Below are positions 32,515-45,145 of a DNA stretch of 64,000 nt, piece after piece. Origin of the DNA: Arbacia lixula (taxonomy: Eukaryota; Echinodermata; Echinoidea; Arbacioida; Arbaciidae); the NCBI GenBank assembly GCA_963669155.1, contig OZ022577.1, positions 12,643,395-12,707,394 of the forward strand. Direction: 5' to 3'. Numbering within the stretch: the stretch's first letter is position 1; every line of letters begins with the position of its first letter. The notes beneath the pieces are model-generated. The model searched no databases. It was not told the DNA's origin and saw nothing but the letters and a program-made list of their open reading frames with translations. The translations under genes were made by a program, and so were the position numbers.

Positions 32515-35500
32515 TGTTTGTGAAGCTTATTTGTTATACAGGGCACAATGGCATTTGCAAGTCGTTTGAATGTATATCTTACATTTTCGTTGATGCTCAT
32601 CAAAACGAAACCGAGGCGACAACACACAACGATCATCATTCATTCTTGTGTGTGATCCAGCAGCCAATCCTACACATACATATGTGTGCAGGGAAAACTG
32701 GGATTGGATGATGATTTCGCCAGAGCTGTCATTACGTTGTAGTGAGCTTTAATGGAAATGAAAAACATTGAAATGTTATTGTGTCCTTCTCTGATTAAAG
32801 TCTTTCATAGTGTAAACTCATGATGGTCCTGCAATAAGTTGCTTTTCTTCATGCATGTGATACCATTTGAACATACTAACAAGACAATGGAAAATGATCA
32901 CTAGCTGTTATTTTATGAATATTTTGGAGCAATTGCATAATCATGTTGTACCAACTTTAATATAGATGATTTATATGTGTGTCAAGCCAATATTAGTGAA
33001 TGGATACCAAAGTTTGATCTTCAAATAAGCTTCTTAATCTTATTTTACATTTTGATTTTAATCTCTAAGAGGGATTATTTCAGCATTACTTGAAAAAGAC
33101 AGAGTGGGTTTTTGGCGGTGTTACCGAATGCCCTAAATTTATCAAGAATTGGGTTGATTTGGGCTAACCTTTCAAAAGTTTATATTTTTATTTTGCTGAA
33201 CAGAAAGTACATGTATTTCTATTCGATGGGCTGACATCTTGATCTTGTAGTGACATTTACAGGGTATGGTGACTTGCTTGAGTGCTTGTACTAGAAAGAG
33301 CTTGTTTTCATGCCTTCACAGATTATTATATAAGATACATTCCTCATGTATCAGAGGCCCTCCTTCCTGATGTGACTAGGCTTTATCCCTACTTAAATGT
33401 ATTTGACTGCACTTTTCTGGAATCCTTCAAGAGAGCTGTACATTATTAAGGGTTAAAGTCGTGAAGCTCAACTAAGTGCCATAACCTGTTTTTTTATTAA
33501 CACCTCGCACTCTGGTAGTTGTATTTGGCGCTGTTCAACTAGTCTCTTCATGCCAGCACAAAAATATGATATGTCATCTGCAGAGAAGAAATAGATATCC
33601 AATATTCATACCCATCAATTTTCAAAATATAATTTTGAAGTCTCTCTATGTGGTGAAACATATTGTATATAAATGATATTATTTATTTGAAAATGTTCTA
33701 TTTGTCTCATTCCATAAATATATGGAATATGATATCTGAGTCAGCCCTTTATTAGGTTACTTTTTCCTGGCTGCATACCTCTTGTGCAGCTGTATGTTAT
33801 TGTGTGTTATGTCATTGACATTGATCCCTGCTCGTATTTTTAGTATGTTCTTTTCCTGCATCATTGATTTGAACAAAGGATTCTTATGCTTTCACTTATT
33901 TATATACACTCAAAATTCATTAGTTTTTGTAGCTCTTTACGATAATTTCCAAATTATATTTTATTTAAATACCTTCATATTGATCAATAGCGCTATGAAA
34001 ATATTTGTGCATGTAGAGAGGAAAGGTACAAATATGAATTGTGAGGGTGGAAAAATATGCCAGCTGTACAATTAACACTTTGGCTACAATAATGGTAATC
34101 AAATCCACATTTATGTGTCTTTTAAGTTTACTTTGGTTGATGGTCAACTAACAAGTTTGGTAATGGAGTAACAAAGTGTGATGTCATATGATAATGTTGT
34201 TAAGAGAACTGGTTCTAAACTATGTGGGTGAGTAAACAGTGGTAATCACAGCAAGAAATCTCATTATGAGTGTCTAATACCAGCGTGCTAGACAATGTTG
34301 GACCAGTGGACCTCTCACATAATTAATGTTGTTTAGAACCAGAAACCTGCATAACAATGGATATGACAACACCACTTCGGTTTTCTATTGTTAACAAGAT
34401 ATAATTTATACTGTATACCCATTATCAATCATTCTAAAAAAAATGTGGTTGTCAACAAAAGTTGCATATAGCATGTTTAACACTCCTAACAGCAAGGTGC
34501 TAGCTATAGTTGATTAATGTGTGAAATATAATTGATTCCTTGAATATTTATCAATGTCATACCTTGGTTTTAATTTTTAAACAATGTGAATTCTCCAGAT
34601 ATAAAAAGAAAAAAAGTATTCTTTGTCAGACTAAGTTTGTGCCAATTTTACATCAGAAACAAGCAGAGCATTGTAGGTATTTATATGTATACTTTTTATT
34701 TTTTAGGAAATTCAACAAATATATGAATTTGCTTTTGTAATGATTTTGCTCATGTGAGCAAAGAGTTGAAGATGTTTTCCATTCAAGAAGTGTACATTCC
34801 ACTTCATCAGAACCTCACAATGAATGTTACTTGTGCCAAATCAGAGTTGATACTGCATTGCTTGTGTTAATGCAATGTGAAACTGATATGTTTGAAGGTT
34901 TTAAGTCATCTCTCTTATAAACACTGGTGATTTGATACTGGTGCGAGTTTCTAAAATGATGAGGGGGGGGGGGAGGTAATGTACTTAAAATGAAAATAAA
35001 AATGTGGTTTGTGTAGCTCAAACCTTTTCTACTTTTGTTATGACAGTGAAATGTATTACATAAAACCCTAAAGAGGATATTACTTATTGCTCAAATCCTC
35101 CATGATGTGGTAGTAAGGCAGTGTCTCAAATCAACAAGGGCAAAAGAAAGGTGCAGTACAATGTATTCTTCAGCAGTTTACAGACGTTTTCATGTCACCT
35201 TCTGGTGCAGAAAGTAGACAAAAGGAACAATTTTACACATATGTGAAATTATATCCCTTCTGGAGATTGGCAGTTGCGAGTCACATATTGTTCATTCAAT
35301 TGTACGTGTCATCAGCTAGAGGTCTTTTTTTTTTTAAATACTGGTACTCCGCCACTTCATAGTTGATACATGGAGAACTGTGGTTTATATAAACACGTTA
35401 AGCTGCAATTGCATGTCATTGTACATACCATGTATTATCATAAATGTATGTAATTCACAATATAAGGACAATTTTACTTCCATAGAGATTTATTTATTTA

Positions 35501-36990
35501 AACTAAAGTTCAGACTTCAGGCTCAGGTCTAGTCTTTGTTTTTCTGCTTTTTAGTCATTCTAAATGAGTACATGTATTTGCATCATTACATTTGTGTGTT
35601 ATGTTCTTGTTCATACATACAACTCTGTTGATAAGGGGGAGAAGTCTGACATTTTAAGAGAGTGTATCCCTTTGACAGCCAGACAATGGGTGGAACACTG
35701 CCAATATCACTTCATCATCATACATCAGCACAGTTCGGTGTTTCACCAATCTGTTCGTAAGCTACGAAGGACTTCATGCACAACTGGTGACCTGTTATTT
35801 AGTGCTAATCACATTCTCTCTGATTTTGATTCAAGTCACATTAAAATTCTTGTTGCTAACAAGTGTCTGAAAAACAAACTTCAAGATTTGTTAAATTTGA
35901 TTAGGATTGTTGGAAATTTACTCCCACTTTGTTAAAACAGGAACAAATTGGGGTTTCTCATTCAGCACAAGAACAGGTCACCAGTGGTGCCAAAAGTAGT
36001 TTGTAGGTTACAGGCAGCTTGTTGAAAGTTGAAACACTCAACTGTGCTGACAGGAAAAGTCAGTGCAAGGGTCTGAAGGGACTACATATATCTATATTTT
36101 TAGGTGAAAAGAGAGAGAAGTTATAATCACGATTTAGTTCCTATATGGAAAGTTCTAAACAGTATTTTCTTCTATACTATGTGGCTTTTATAGAACTTTA
36201 AATTTCTGACTTGCAAAAGGCAAACACTACCTTTAATACATTATACTTAAATTGTGCACACACGCATCAAGGGAGTTAAAGTACAAATCCATTACATGAA
36301 GACTGTAAATATATATTTATAGATTCAAGTTTTATTGAACAAGTGTGTCATATATATCTGTACATGTAGTACATGTACATGTACAATCATAGAGTCACAA
36401 AATAAAATGAAGAAACTTCATAAAATAATTACATTTGTTCCTCATTCCTCTGTTTGTGTGAGCTTGTCAATTTCAGAGAATGCTGTGAGAAATGGCGCAA
36501 TGAGTGATTAGTATCGTATCGTGTTCAGTATTCTCGTTTTCAGTAATCCCATATCATTATTAAATGGGCTCGATTTTAGAAAAACGGACAGCATCCTTTG
36601 AATCATACCACCTGCACCTTTTAATTGATCATTTGATATTCAAAACACTTAAGCTAAGAGATGAAAATACAAGTATACATGCAGTTTGTTTTTGTGAAGT
36701 TGATCTCTATTTAGAATTGGTAAGGGTCACCCTGTACATAAATTCATATCCCTTGCATAATTCCATGTTTGGAGATGATGTTAGGCAATTCCATTGAGCA
36801 TGCATACTGGATTTCCTTCTTTCTTTCTTTACAATTTCATCAATTTTGTACAAACTCTTCTTCATGCAGGCCACACTAGTGTTTGAGAAAAGACCAAGAC
36901 ATTGGGGAGGTTATATCCCAGAGAGGGCGCCAGACTACCGGGGAGTCCCCATTCTTATAATCCTGTGCTGGAATACATAGAAATTGAGCT
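32515..36990. other. Region between convergent GNPNAT1 and NDUFAF1, 3' UTRs and spacer
   Basis: No supported exon. ATTAAA at 32794-32799 is a candidate GNPNAT1 signal, about 280 bp past the stop. TTTATT at 36331-36336 is a candidate NDUFAF1 signal on the other strand. Family D repeat copy 1 lies at 35735-35942. Confidence 0.5.
35735..35942. repeat. Dispersed repeat family D, copy 1
   Basis: It shares GTGTTTCACCAA.CTGTT, CAACTGGTGACCTGTT, AAATTTGATTAGGATT and GTGTCTGAAAAACAAA with the copy at 45975-46200, in the same orientation. Confidence 0.65.
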
Positions 36991-37609
36991 GGGGCGGTAT
37001 TCCAAAAATCCACAGAGATAAAATTTTTATCTCCTCTAAGATACAATGTCCTTAAAATATTTTATCTTTGGTATTCCGAAAAATATTTTAGGAAGATTTT
37101 AACCAATATTAATGAGCGCATGCTATGCGCTCCTATCCCAGAGGCAGCCAGTAATAAACGTCCTTTCATGCCTTTTGCATATATTAACACCATCAAGCTG
37201 ATGGTGTGATGTCATGAAACTGAAAGGGACATTGCGCATCAATGTCTATCAGCGCGCCTTATTGCATTTGATGCGCACATGTGCAAAAAGTTGAATGCGC
37301 GAATTATATTTGTACGTAATGCTATGGGCCTAGGCGCGTACGTCTAGAGATAAAATTGCTTGGGAGCAGTTTTATCTTTTATCCTAACTTTTTTTCCTAA
37401 GTGCGTTTCAGAATACCGATTCAGCTCATTTGCATAAAAATTTTATCTCGGAGGCTCATTTACATAAAAATTTTATCTCTAGCTCATTTGAATAAAAATG
37501 TTATCTTTTATTGTAAGTTGGCTTTTCGGAATACCAAAAGATAAAATTTTTCCTAAGTCCCTGAGATACAATAAAAATTTTCCTAAGTTCGTTTTCGGAA
37601 TACCCCCCC
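36991..37609. repeat. Foldback element family B (GGTATTCC ends), large copy
   Basis: The left end GGGGCGGTATTCCAAAAATC and the right end TTCGGAATACCCCCCC are inverted repeats. GATAAAATTTTTATCTC, TTTGGTATTCCGAAAA and GGAATACCAAAAGATAAAA recur inside, suggesting one copy nested in or fused to another. It lies between the convergent GNPNAT1 and NDUFAF1 genes. Confidence 0.7.
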
Positions 37610-37786
37610 TGGAGAGAAGGCCACTCCTGTAGTCCATCCATTGCTAGTTACAACACAAGGGGGCACTCCAACTCATCACATTTTTATAAATTTTGATAAA
37701 TCTAGTTCACTGCATCTGCATTGAAGAGCAAAAAATCCAAAGTCTGACATGGCATCTTGTGCATCTACTCCATCTCACAGACAGGG

Positions 37787-40080
37787 CTATCTATACATCT
37801 CATATGTGTACTCTTCTGTATAGGTGGCGTCGTACGATGCCGAGATAGAGTCGATCTCCAGGGCGAACTCCCCATCTACTGCATCGCCCATGGTGAGACC
37901 GAGGGCATTGATGGACTCGAGATCGGGCGGGCTCTGTCTGTCCTGTACTCTGCCTCGGCTGGACATGAAGAACTTAGTGAAAGGGATCTGCAACAACAAC
38001 AACAACAACAAATAAAAAATAGCTTTTGACTTACAAGAGCAGGGGGGCAGAGCCCTAGTTAGAAGTCTCCTTGTATAAAGGCAAAAAAATTAAAGATTGA
38101 AGCTGACGTGTGAAGGTCTGATGAAAACCAGGCAAATAATCACACTACATGTATTTTGTTTGCTACCTGTGTGTTTATTCACAAATCTCACAGAGAAACT
38201 AGAACCAGGAGAATTGCTTGTTACATTGAAATACTGTTGTATTCATTCTCGCATCATAACAGGTGTATATTGTACTCTTTTTTTACTTTATACAGCTGAA
38301 GCTGTCATTTGCCTCATGCCTAATAGAATACTTGATTGGTTTGGTGAGGAACTTTGTTTCTTACCGTGATATCCTGCCAGTATGGTCCGCCCCGTGTGAA
38401 CATGAAGTAGCTCCAGACATCGTCATGGGCCTCCGTGAAGTAGCCCTTGATCATGAGGTTCACCATGTAGGCCCTGCCGTCTCCTCGCACCCTTAGTCGC
38501 AGGACGTTGAATGGAGTCAGGTCAATGGACTTCTTCCGATTGAAGGATCTCTGCATGAAGAAAAATACAAAAAGTTACTACATCATCAAATAGGCAGATA
38601 TTTTTCTTTCAACAAGAATAGCAAATAAATCACACTACTACCCTGTTTCAGGAAAAAAAGTATTGATGTAACAGTATGCAAAAAATTAATTAAAAAATGC
38701 ATTAAACATCTGATAAGAACATCTAATCTGTCTTGGACTAACTGGTGACCCAGCAAATACTTTCCTTTAACCTTCACTTGTTGCTCATATCATATTTTCC
38801 GGGATTCACGGTTGCGTCTTATCTCCCGAAAGATTTTCAGGCTTCTTGAACCCGGGTCCAGTTAGAAGACCAACAATCGCCATGGAACTAAAACCAAAGG
38901 GGTGTGGCTTACTTCTGCCCTATAGGGGATTTGAAGTTTATTCATATCCTGTCGTCTATCGTCCTGCTCTGCTCAGTATTAGAGGGGAGAAAAGCTACAA
39001 TACCGCATATACACAGGCTTAGTAAAGAACGAGTAAAATTGCTAACCAAATTTGACAAGGCAAGTGATACCTTATATTAACCATAACAAACTTCTGTTGT
39101 ACTGCAAAACCGGTGATTTTCGCGACAATTTATTTGTGGGATGTTATTTTTAGGCACAAAAAATACTTTGCACTACAAATCAATCCACCCTGTGCATTAA
39201 AATCACTAACAAGTCCCCGAAGAAGGCATTATCATGAGCATTTAACACGGCCATAAAAAAGTTGATGGCTGTGCAACGTGTCACAGCATGCAACATGCGC
39301 ATGATTTGATGCCAATACTAGTAATTGCAGAATCCATGATAGATTTGCACATCTAGCCTACTGAAGCAGGCAGGATGGTTTTAAATTTGCGGTGACATTG
39401 AATTCGCGCCTGCACTGTGTTGCGCTAACAGCTTGCAAATATTAATGTCACCCAATAATTACCGGTTTTACGGTATGCTGTTCTCTCACGAGGGGTAAAC
39501 ATATTTTTTTGGCTATATTTCGCATTGCTTTGATGGAAATAAATTCCACTATCAAAGCTTTCACTATTTGCTTACTGATACTCACATACATCTGCTTGGA
39601 TCTCATAGCACAGTACCCACTCCTCTGGGTCGCTCCATCCCGCGGTACCTCCGTGCACAGCTTCCCGTGGAACAGCAGCTTGTTGTTCCGACTCACTGAC
39701 AGACCCGCCGTACTCCCCCCACCGATTTCCTCATCCGTATGCACAACAAAGTCATTGATGCTCTCCGGCCCCTGGAAGTGCCATAGCACTCGATTGTGAT
39801 CAAACATGGTGTCTAGATTGGGGCTTTTGACTTTAGTGAGCATCTCTTGCCCCATGAGCTTGACATTGCTTTTGAGGTATGAGAGATAGCTTTCTCGCTT
39901 TTTCTTCTCACCGGTATTAGCGCTGGTACTGGCATCTGTGGTGCTTTGTCTCTGATGGATTACTGTCACAGCTCTAGCCATTGGAGTTCTTCCGTTATTT
40001 ATACGATATGTGGAAAATGCCGTGCGAAGAATGTGCTCGCGTAAAAGTCGGGAGCAAACTTGATGAGGTAACATCGCCAT
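37787..40080 (-). CDS. NDUFAF1: Complex I intermediate-associated protein 30 / NDUFAF1, mitochondrial (3 exons)
   Basis: Exons in transcription order are 40080-39586, 38550-38365 and 37987-37787, all phase 0, giving 293 residues. This is an assembly chaperone for mitochondrial respiratory complex I. The N-terminus (about 50 residues, rich in Arg, Ser and Thr) looks like a mitochondrial presequence. The CIA30 domain follows from about residue 106: WHFQGPESINDFVVHTD, then RSGYCAM, LRVRGDGRAYMVN, YFMFTRGGPYWQDI across the second junction, and IPFTKFFMSSRGRVQD. These are the family's most conserved blocks. The acceptor of the last exon is preceded by a (GTT)n array (AAC on the plus strand, about 37991-38008) in place of an ordinary pyrimidine tract. 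A TTTATT at 36331-36336 is a candidate poly(A) signal for this strand. Confidence 0.94.
39100..39475. repeat. Foldback element with AAACCGGT ends upstream of NDUFAF1 exon 1 donor
   Basis: The left TACTGCAAAACCGGTGATTTT mirrors the right AATTACCGGTTTTACGGTA. It is about 376 bp, lies in NDUFAF1 intron 1, and ends 111 bp from the exon. Confidence 0.65.
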
Positions 40081-40671
40081 GACAGGTACTTATAAATCAG
40101 GTTATGTCTTCTGAATGGATTGGAAGGTGCTATAGCTGTGTATTTGAGCAATGTGTGCTACCCTCTGCATATCTGAGAAATCTGTGTGTAGAAAAAGAGA
40201 ACAAAAGTACAAAACCTTTGTTGAAGACGAGCACCTTCTAAAGTCTACAAGATACAACAAAATATCCACTCCAATTTCTGGTGCCCCAACTTAACCATCA
40301 ACATAGCTTTGACTCCTTTAGAGAATCTTTTGTGATGGATAGTGTTTTTAATACAAGGAATTCATTGAGCTTCACAATTTTCTGCTTTTCAGATCACTGG
40401 GTATTTCAATCAATTTCTGTTTTTAATTTACCTGCAAATTAGTAACTTTGAGACTAAAAAAATAAAATCAAAATTACTATCAAATGTAAATAAAAACCCT
40501 GCATAATTCCCACTATTTTGGGGAAATATCACCATTTTAAATATGTACAGTTTAAATACATCCCTACAACTATTGCAGCTCCGAAAAGTGTGTTAATTTA
40601 CTTAGCGAAGCGCAAACATGTGAACTTATCGCTAATAGGGAACGTTTGTTAATGGGGTTGTCCATAGTAAA

Positions 40672-40901
40672 TACACTACAGCTCAAACTAAGGAATTGGC
40701 ATATGGAAAGGGAAAGGGAAGGAGCCACAGATTCAAACTGTGGTATGTTTTGTCCCGTTTAGCATGAAACAAGATGCTTTAGCCTAAAAGGCAATGTGTT
40801 TCATGCTGAACTGGACAAAATATACAGTGGTTTAAAACTGCGGCTCCTTCCCCTTCTTCCCTTTGCCTTTCCCTATGCCAATTCCTTTGAGCTGGAGTGT
40901 A
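40672..40901. repeat. Foldback element, about 230 bp, between NDUFAF1 and EIF1AD
   Basis: The arms are nearly the full half-length: TACACTACAGCTCAAAC..AAGGAATTGGCATA and AAAGGGAAAGGGAAGGAGCC on the left pair with GGCTCCTTCCCCTTCTTCCC and CCAATTCCTTTGAGCTGGAG on the right. No coding potential. It is upstream of NDUFAF1. Confidence 0.8.
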
Positions 40902-41167
40902 TAGCTGATGATATGCCCTGCATATACTTTGGCAAGGTTTACGGTCTCTGCTCTATTGATTATGGCTAAATATGCAGATAAAATTCATCTGTGATTCAGT
41001 GCAGTTACAGCAAAGATAGCTCTTTCATATTCTTTTTCCCAACATGGTATTCTAAAATTCCACTGGAGTCTAGGATTTTTTAGGAAAATTAATCGCCCTT
41101 GACTTTGCCACGCAGATAATATTAAATCTTTGGTAAATTTTTCCAAATCACATTTTTAATCTTAGAC

Positions 41168-41431
41168 TCAGGACAATTTCAAGTACCGGTATTCAAGTTC
41201 AACCAGTCTCTGACGAGTCTGACTCTGAGTGTATGATAATATGTGCGAAACTTTTGAAATCCCTGAAACTTTAGGCTGAATCCCTAAGAGGTAATTTCTC
41301 TGTCTCGCTATCTCCCTTTGTTCTCCTCTGGCTCTCCTTTCAAGAACACGTTCACGTTCCTCCTCCTTCATCTTCTTCTTCCACAATTCATGCCTCAGTA
41401 TCACACATTCAACCATTAACAATCTCAGTAG
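41168..41431 (-). CDS. Possible unrecognised exon, charged helical peptide
   Basis: A minus-strand frame of about 82 residues begins near an AG acceptor (CTACTGAG on that strand) and runs to a TGA. It contains ELWKKKMKEEERERVLERRA then RGEQREIARQRNYLLGIQPK, a strongly charged helix quite unlike the noise peptides nearby. I recognise no family. It lies upstream of NDUFAF1 on the same strand and downstream of a CpG patch, so it could be a small separate gene or an unused frame. Confidence 0.25.
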   Translation of the reverse strand, partial: LLRLLMVECVILRHELWKKKMKEEERERVLERRARGEQREIARQRNYLLGIQPKVSGISKVSHILSYTQSQTRQRLVELEYRYLKLS

Positions 41432-41639
41432 GGGTATTTACCCACACAATGTGTCCTGTGTCTGCGCCTCGATCTGCTGGCCTCAAACAGCATGATCATC
41501 TCAATAACTCAATATGAAGTTCAGCTCCTGCTTTTAAACAAATCTATTGTTAATATGCACACGTTTGCACATGAAATGCTGAACTGTAGTGTTACATGTA
41601 GCTGCATAATTTAATTATACAGTGTACATGAATATGTGC

Positions 41640-41790
41640 AAGGTCGATCTAGGACGGCGGATTCCGAGGTTGCCCCGCGCCTGAGTTCCTGGCCTGGCGC
41701 ATAGGTAAGCTACGTACGTACTGAAAGAGGCCGCGGAGTACCGGGATGTTTGCACGCGCTGTGCGCCGCGACGTTGCATGTGCATGTGTC
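41640..41790. promoter_or_regulatory. CpG-rich patch, likely promoter upstream of EIF1AD
   Basis: It is rich in CG dinucleotides (GGACGGCGGATTCCGAGG, GGCCGCGGAG, GCACGCGCTGTGCGCCGCGA) within AT-rich DNA, about 470-600 bp upstream of the EIF1AD start. It could serve EIF1AD, NDUFAF1 (start at 40080 on the other strand) or both. No TATA box is assigned. Confidence 0.45.
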
Positions 41791-42255
41791 TCCTAGAGCG
41801 TGAAGTCTTTGGTTCAAAGGTCGTTCTTTCCTTCAATTGTGCAATGCAATGGCGATCGAAGTCATGACGAATTGCTGCAAACCACTCCGTTTTTCAACCT
41901 TTTCCGTGAATTTCAAACAGCTTTTTTCATAACTACGGTTAATCAATACAATTATGGCGGCATAAACACTACCAGTCGGCGAAAACTTCTCCAGAGGAAG
42001 GATTTAGTGCTCATTTTTTTTCGCCGAACTGTCTCGATTAGAATTAATACCGTGTGTGTGAAACCTCAAGTTGTACGTGTGGGACCATATTGCAGAGAAG
42101 CCAAAACAGCAGTGTACAGTGTATGCTGAACTGTGCACAGAGGACGTGAGGGAGCGGAGGAACGCAACATCTTCATTAGATTCACCGACTGACTGCTAGT
42201 GTGCTGTATTGCATATATATTGGAGCCAATTTTCTAATTTATTGAAACATCCATC

Positions 42256-45145
42256 ATGTCCAAAGCTACCAAGCGCAAGCATGTGACCAGAGAAGTCTTG
42301 GAAGATTACATTTTACCCGAAGAAAAACAACAAATTTTGAAGGTGATTACTAGATCTAAGTGTAGTAAGTCTTACCATTTAAAGACAGGGTGTCCCATTT
42401 GTAAAGGTCATGAAACTCACCAGGAATCAGCAGTTTACTCTAGCGATAATAATGTGTGTGAAATCTCACATTTTTTTTAGTCTCACAAACCTTGTCAGGA
42501 AATGTAAATATCAATGTTTAAGTTTGACACATTCACAATCGTATTGTCCCTGTCAGTGCGCTCTGAAGGCATGCACCCATTGAACGCATGCACTGTGGTG
42601 CGGTCCATAGCACACAGCGGTCTCTGGTCAAACAACTCTGGCCTGACCCTAACCCAAATTTGTGCTGATTAATTTGTCAAAAGACACCTTGCACTGCACC
42701 ATTCCGCCTGCATTGCCATTGTGTGTATCGTCACACTCTGAGCTCTGAAGATTGCGCAATGATAAACTGCATCTTTGCCTTCATGACCGGCATAGGTGGT
42801 GCAACTCCCAAATTGGCTAAGCCAAATGCCTGATGATATATAAGACTAAGCTTTTGGCTACTCGTAAGTTGTACGTCAAACTCAAATTAAATTTGAATAA
42901 GTCCATGGAATCTGACAGTTCTGTTGAAATAATTATGTTTCATTAGCCACATTCAAATACTGCAGAAGTAGAGAGTATGAGAAGAAAGGGTGGTATTCCA
43001 GAACAATCTTAAATGCTAACTTAGGAGAAATCTTATCCTAAGTCTAAGATTCTCCTAAGTGGTATTCCAGAGTGATCTTAACTTTGAGGTCAAACCCTCC
43101 CTAATTTGCATTAAGAGAGTCCTAAAAGGAGGTTCTGGAATACCAATATCTTGCTCTCTTGGGCACCTCATAACTTGGGGAGCTAGGAGAAAACTAAGGA
43201 GAAAACTTGGGATAACTTCTGGAATACCACCCCTAGCTCCTATAAAAATAAAAAATGTCTTTGGTGGGTGTCTGATGTTGGCTCACAAATATGTTGATGT
43301 ATGAATCCTCAAAACTACCACGTCACTATTATCATTGAAATTTGTATTAGTCCTTTGTGCTGTGCTGTATTATTTTGCAAACTTTGATAAACTACAATTG
43401 GTTTCTGGTTTCAATAGAATTATTAATGCTCTGTTATTGCACTCCTTGAAGTCCACAAAAGTTTTTATGAAGAAAGAAAAGCTTGCAATGTGCATGTTTA
43501 TGAAATGATTCAAGCAGACATCAACACCATATGAAACTAGATGCAGATATTAAAGATGTGCCCAACTTTTCTGTTTTTTCAGGTTGTGGGCGGGAGAGGC
43601 AACAATCTTCATGAAGCCCAAACCAGCGAAGGAGACCAGTTTCTGATCAGTATGCCCACCAGATTCAGGAAGAATGTGTGGATCAAGAGAGGTATGTGAT
43701 TCAAGTTATTTTTCCACTCCCCATCCCCTCTTTTCATACATGTACAGCAGTTTCCCATCCTTTATCTAGGGATGATAGTTTCAAGGAAAAATCTTGGAAG
43801 TCTAGCCATATGTTGAGTTTTTTTGAATGCATGAATAGGCTGATTATCAGTGCTTTTTAAACTCAGGAAAAGGTCTAACTTGTATCTCTGTTCAGACAGA
43901 CAGACAGACAGACAGGAAATTTAATTTGTTATGAAGACATGATACATGGCAATTGTACATGAAGAGACAAATGTACAAGAATTCTTGAACCTGTAGCTGA
44001 AGTTGATTATGTCATGTAAATGATAGAACTATGCAGGATAGATTATTGCTCAGGGTCCCAAATTCTGAGTGACATTGTAGCATAGCTTAATGCTGTAAAA
44101 ACTCATCAGCTGTTCATTTTGCGCATGCTCTCATGCACCTCCTAGATATTCTCTGGGCACATTATATCAATTAGCAAGTTTGGGAGAAATTAAAATTCCT
44201 TCTCACTATTTTCTTCCTACTGTAAAATGTTTCATAACTAACTTTATATACAGAAAAGGTTCCATGTATATGTACTGTGATTTCATCTGCATCTTTTCAT
44301 TTTTTCACAGGTGACTTTGTGCTGGTGGACCCCATTCCTGAGGGTGGCAAGGTGAAGGCAGAGATTGTGGCCATCCTGTACCCCAAGCAGATCAAGTATA
44401 TCAAGGAGGAAGGACTCTGGTATGTATGTCTAAAATGCTCTTAAAGTTGAGAGATTTTAGTCATTTGTTACAATTGTAAATATATTGTTGATAGGGCAAA
44501 GTCTCACAATTCTTTTGTACGTCTATGTGTACTGAGGCTTTGCGTATTGTTAAATAAACAATTTTAAAAACAATATGTTTATGTTAACATTTATTTTTCA
44601 TTTTTGATGATTCATTTTTGTTCTGTATAATGATAAATATGAGTGAGATGTAATGTTAGTGTCAGATTGTAAGTGTTGCTGAAGTAATTGGATGTATCGA
44701 CTCATTTGTTATTGCCAATGACACTACAGAGGTTAATCTTGAAAATTATTCTGAATGACTGTATTTTATATGTGCATTCAGGCCCAAAGGATTTAATGGA
44801 GGGCTTCCACTGAACAGCAGTGAGAAGATCCAAGGACCCTTGGAAGACGATGTGGTAGAGGTGACCAAGATACTGCAAGAAACATCTCTCTCTGGTAATG
44901 ACAACAAGACAGAAGAAAAAGTGAACAATCGCCATGGTGATGGTAGTGAAGAGGAGGAAGAGTATGACTACTCCAGCGAGGACAACGATGACGATCTGTT
45001 TGTCAACACCAACCGGCCCACGGTCACTTACTTCTACTCGGATAGCTCGGATGAGGAAGAGGAGGAAGAGGAAGAAGAGGAGGGAGGAGAGAATGAGAAG
45101 GAGGAAGGTGCAGGTCAGAGCGAAGATCATGATGCTGACCGATAA
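42256..45145 (+). CDS. EIF1AD: Probable RNA-binding protein EIF1AD (4 exons)
   Basis: Exons are 42256-42342, 43583-43691, 44311-44419 and 44782-45145, with phases that agree, giving 222 residues (human about 165). It is a nuclear eIF1A-like OB-fold protein that binds RNA; its exact role is poorly known. The start [19 protein letters not shown] matches the family's N-terminus. The OB fold covers roughly residues 25-110: [38 protein letters not shown] and [10 protein letters not shown]. The C-terminus is strongly acidic and ends in runs of Glu after [11 protein letters not shown], a block also present in vertebrate homologues. Intron 1 carries a foldback repeat and a dispersed repeat copy. The gene converges on PKC, and poly(A) signals lie near 47.3 kb. 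Confidence 0.95.
42378..42632. repeat. Dispersed repeat family E, copy 1 (EIF1AD exon 1/intron 1)
   Basis: TTTAAAGACAGGGTGTCCCA, AGGAATCAGCAGT, TATTGTCCCT and CACTGTGGTGC..GTCCATAGC match the copy at 56129-56360 in the same order and orientation. It starts 35 bp past the EIF1AD exon 1 donor. Confidence 0.75.
42986..43234. repeat. Foldback element family B (GGTATTCC ends), 249 bp, in EIF1AD intron 1
   Basis: AAGGGTGGTATTCCA on the left mirrors TGGAATACCACCCCT on the right. Inner blocks CTTAGGAGAAATC and TCTCCTAAG also pair, with an internal GTGGTATTCCAGA. The GGTATTCC ends resemble those at 36991-37609. Confidence 0.8.
43893..43914. repeat. (CAGA)n microsatellite in EIF1AD intron 2
   Basis: Five and a half CAGA units lie about 200 bp downstream of exon 2. 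Confidence 0.95.

Noticed and set aside
41800..42129. 109-residue plus-strand frame just upstream of EIF1AD
   Set aside because: No similarity or splice support. EIF1AD has a family-typical start at 42256; this is more likely 5' UTR or promoter.
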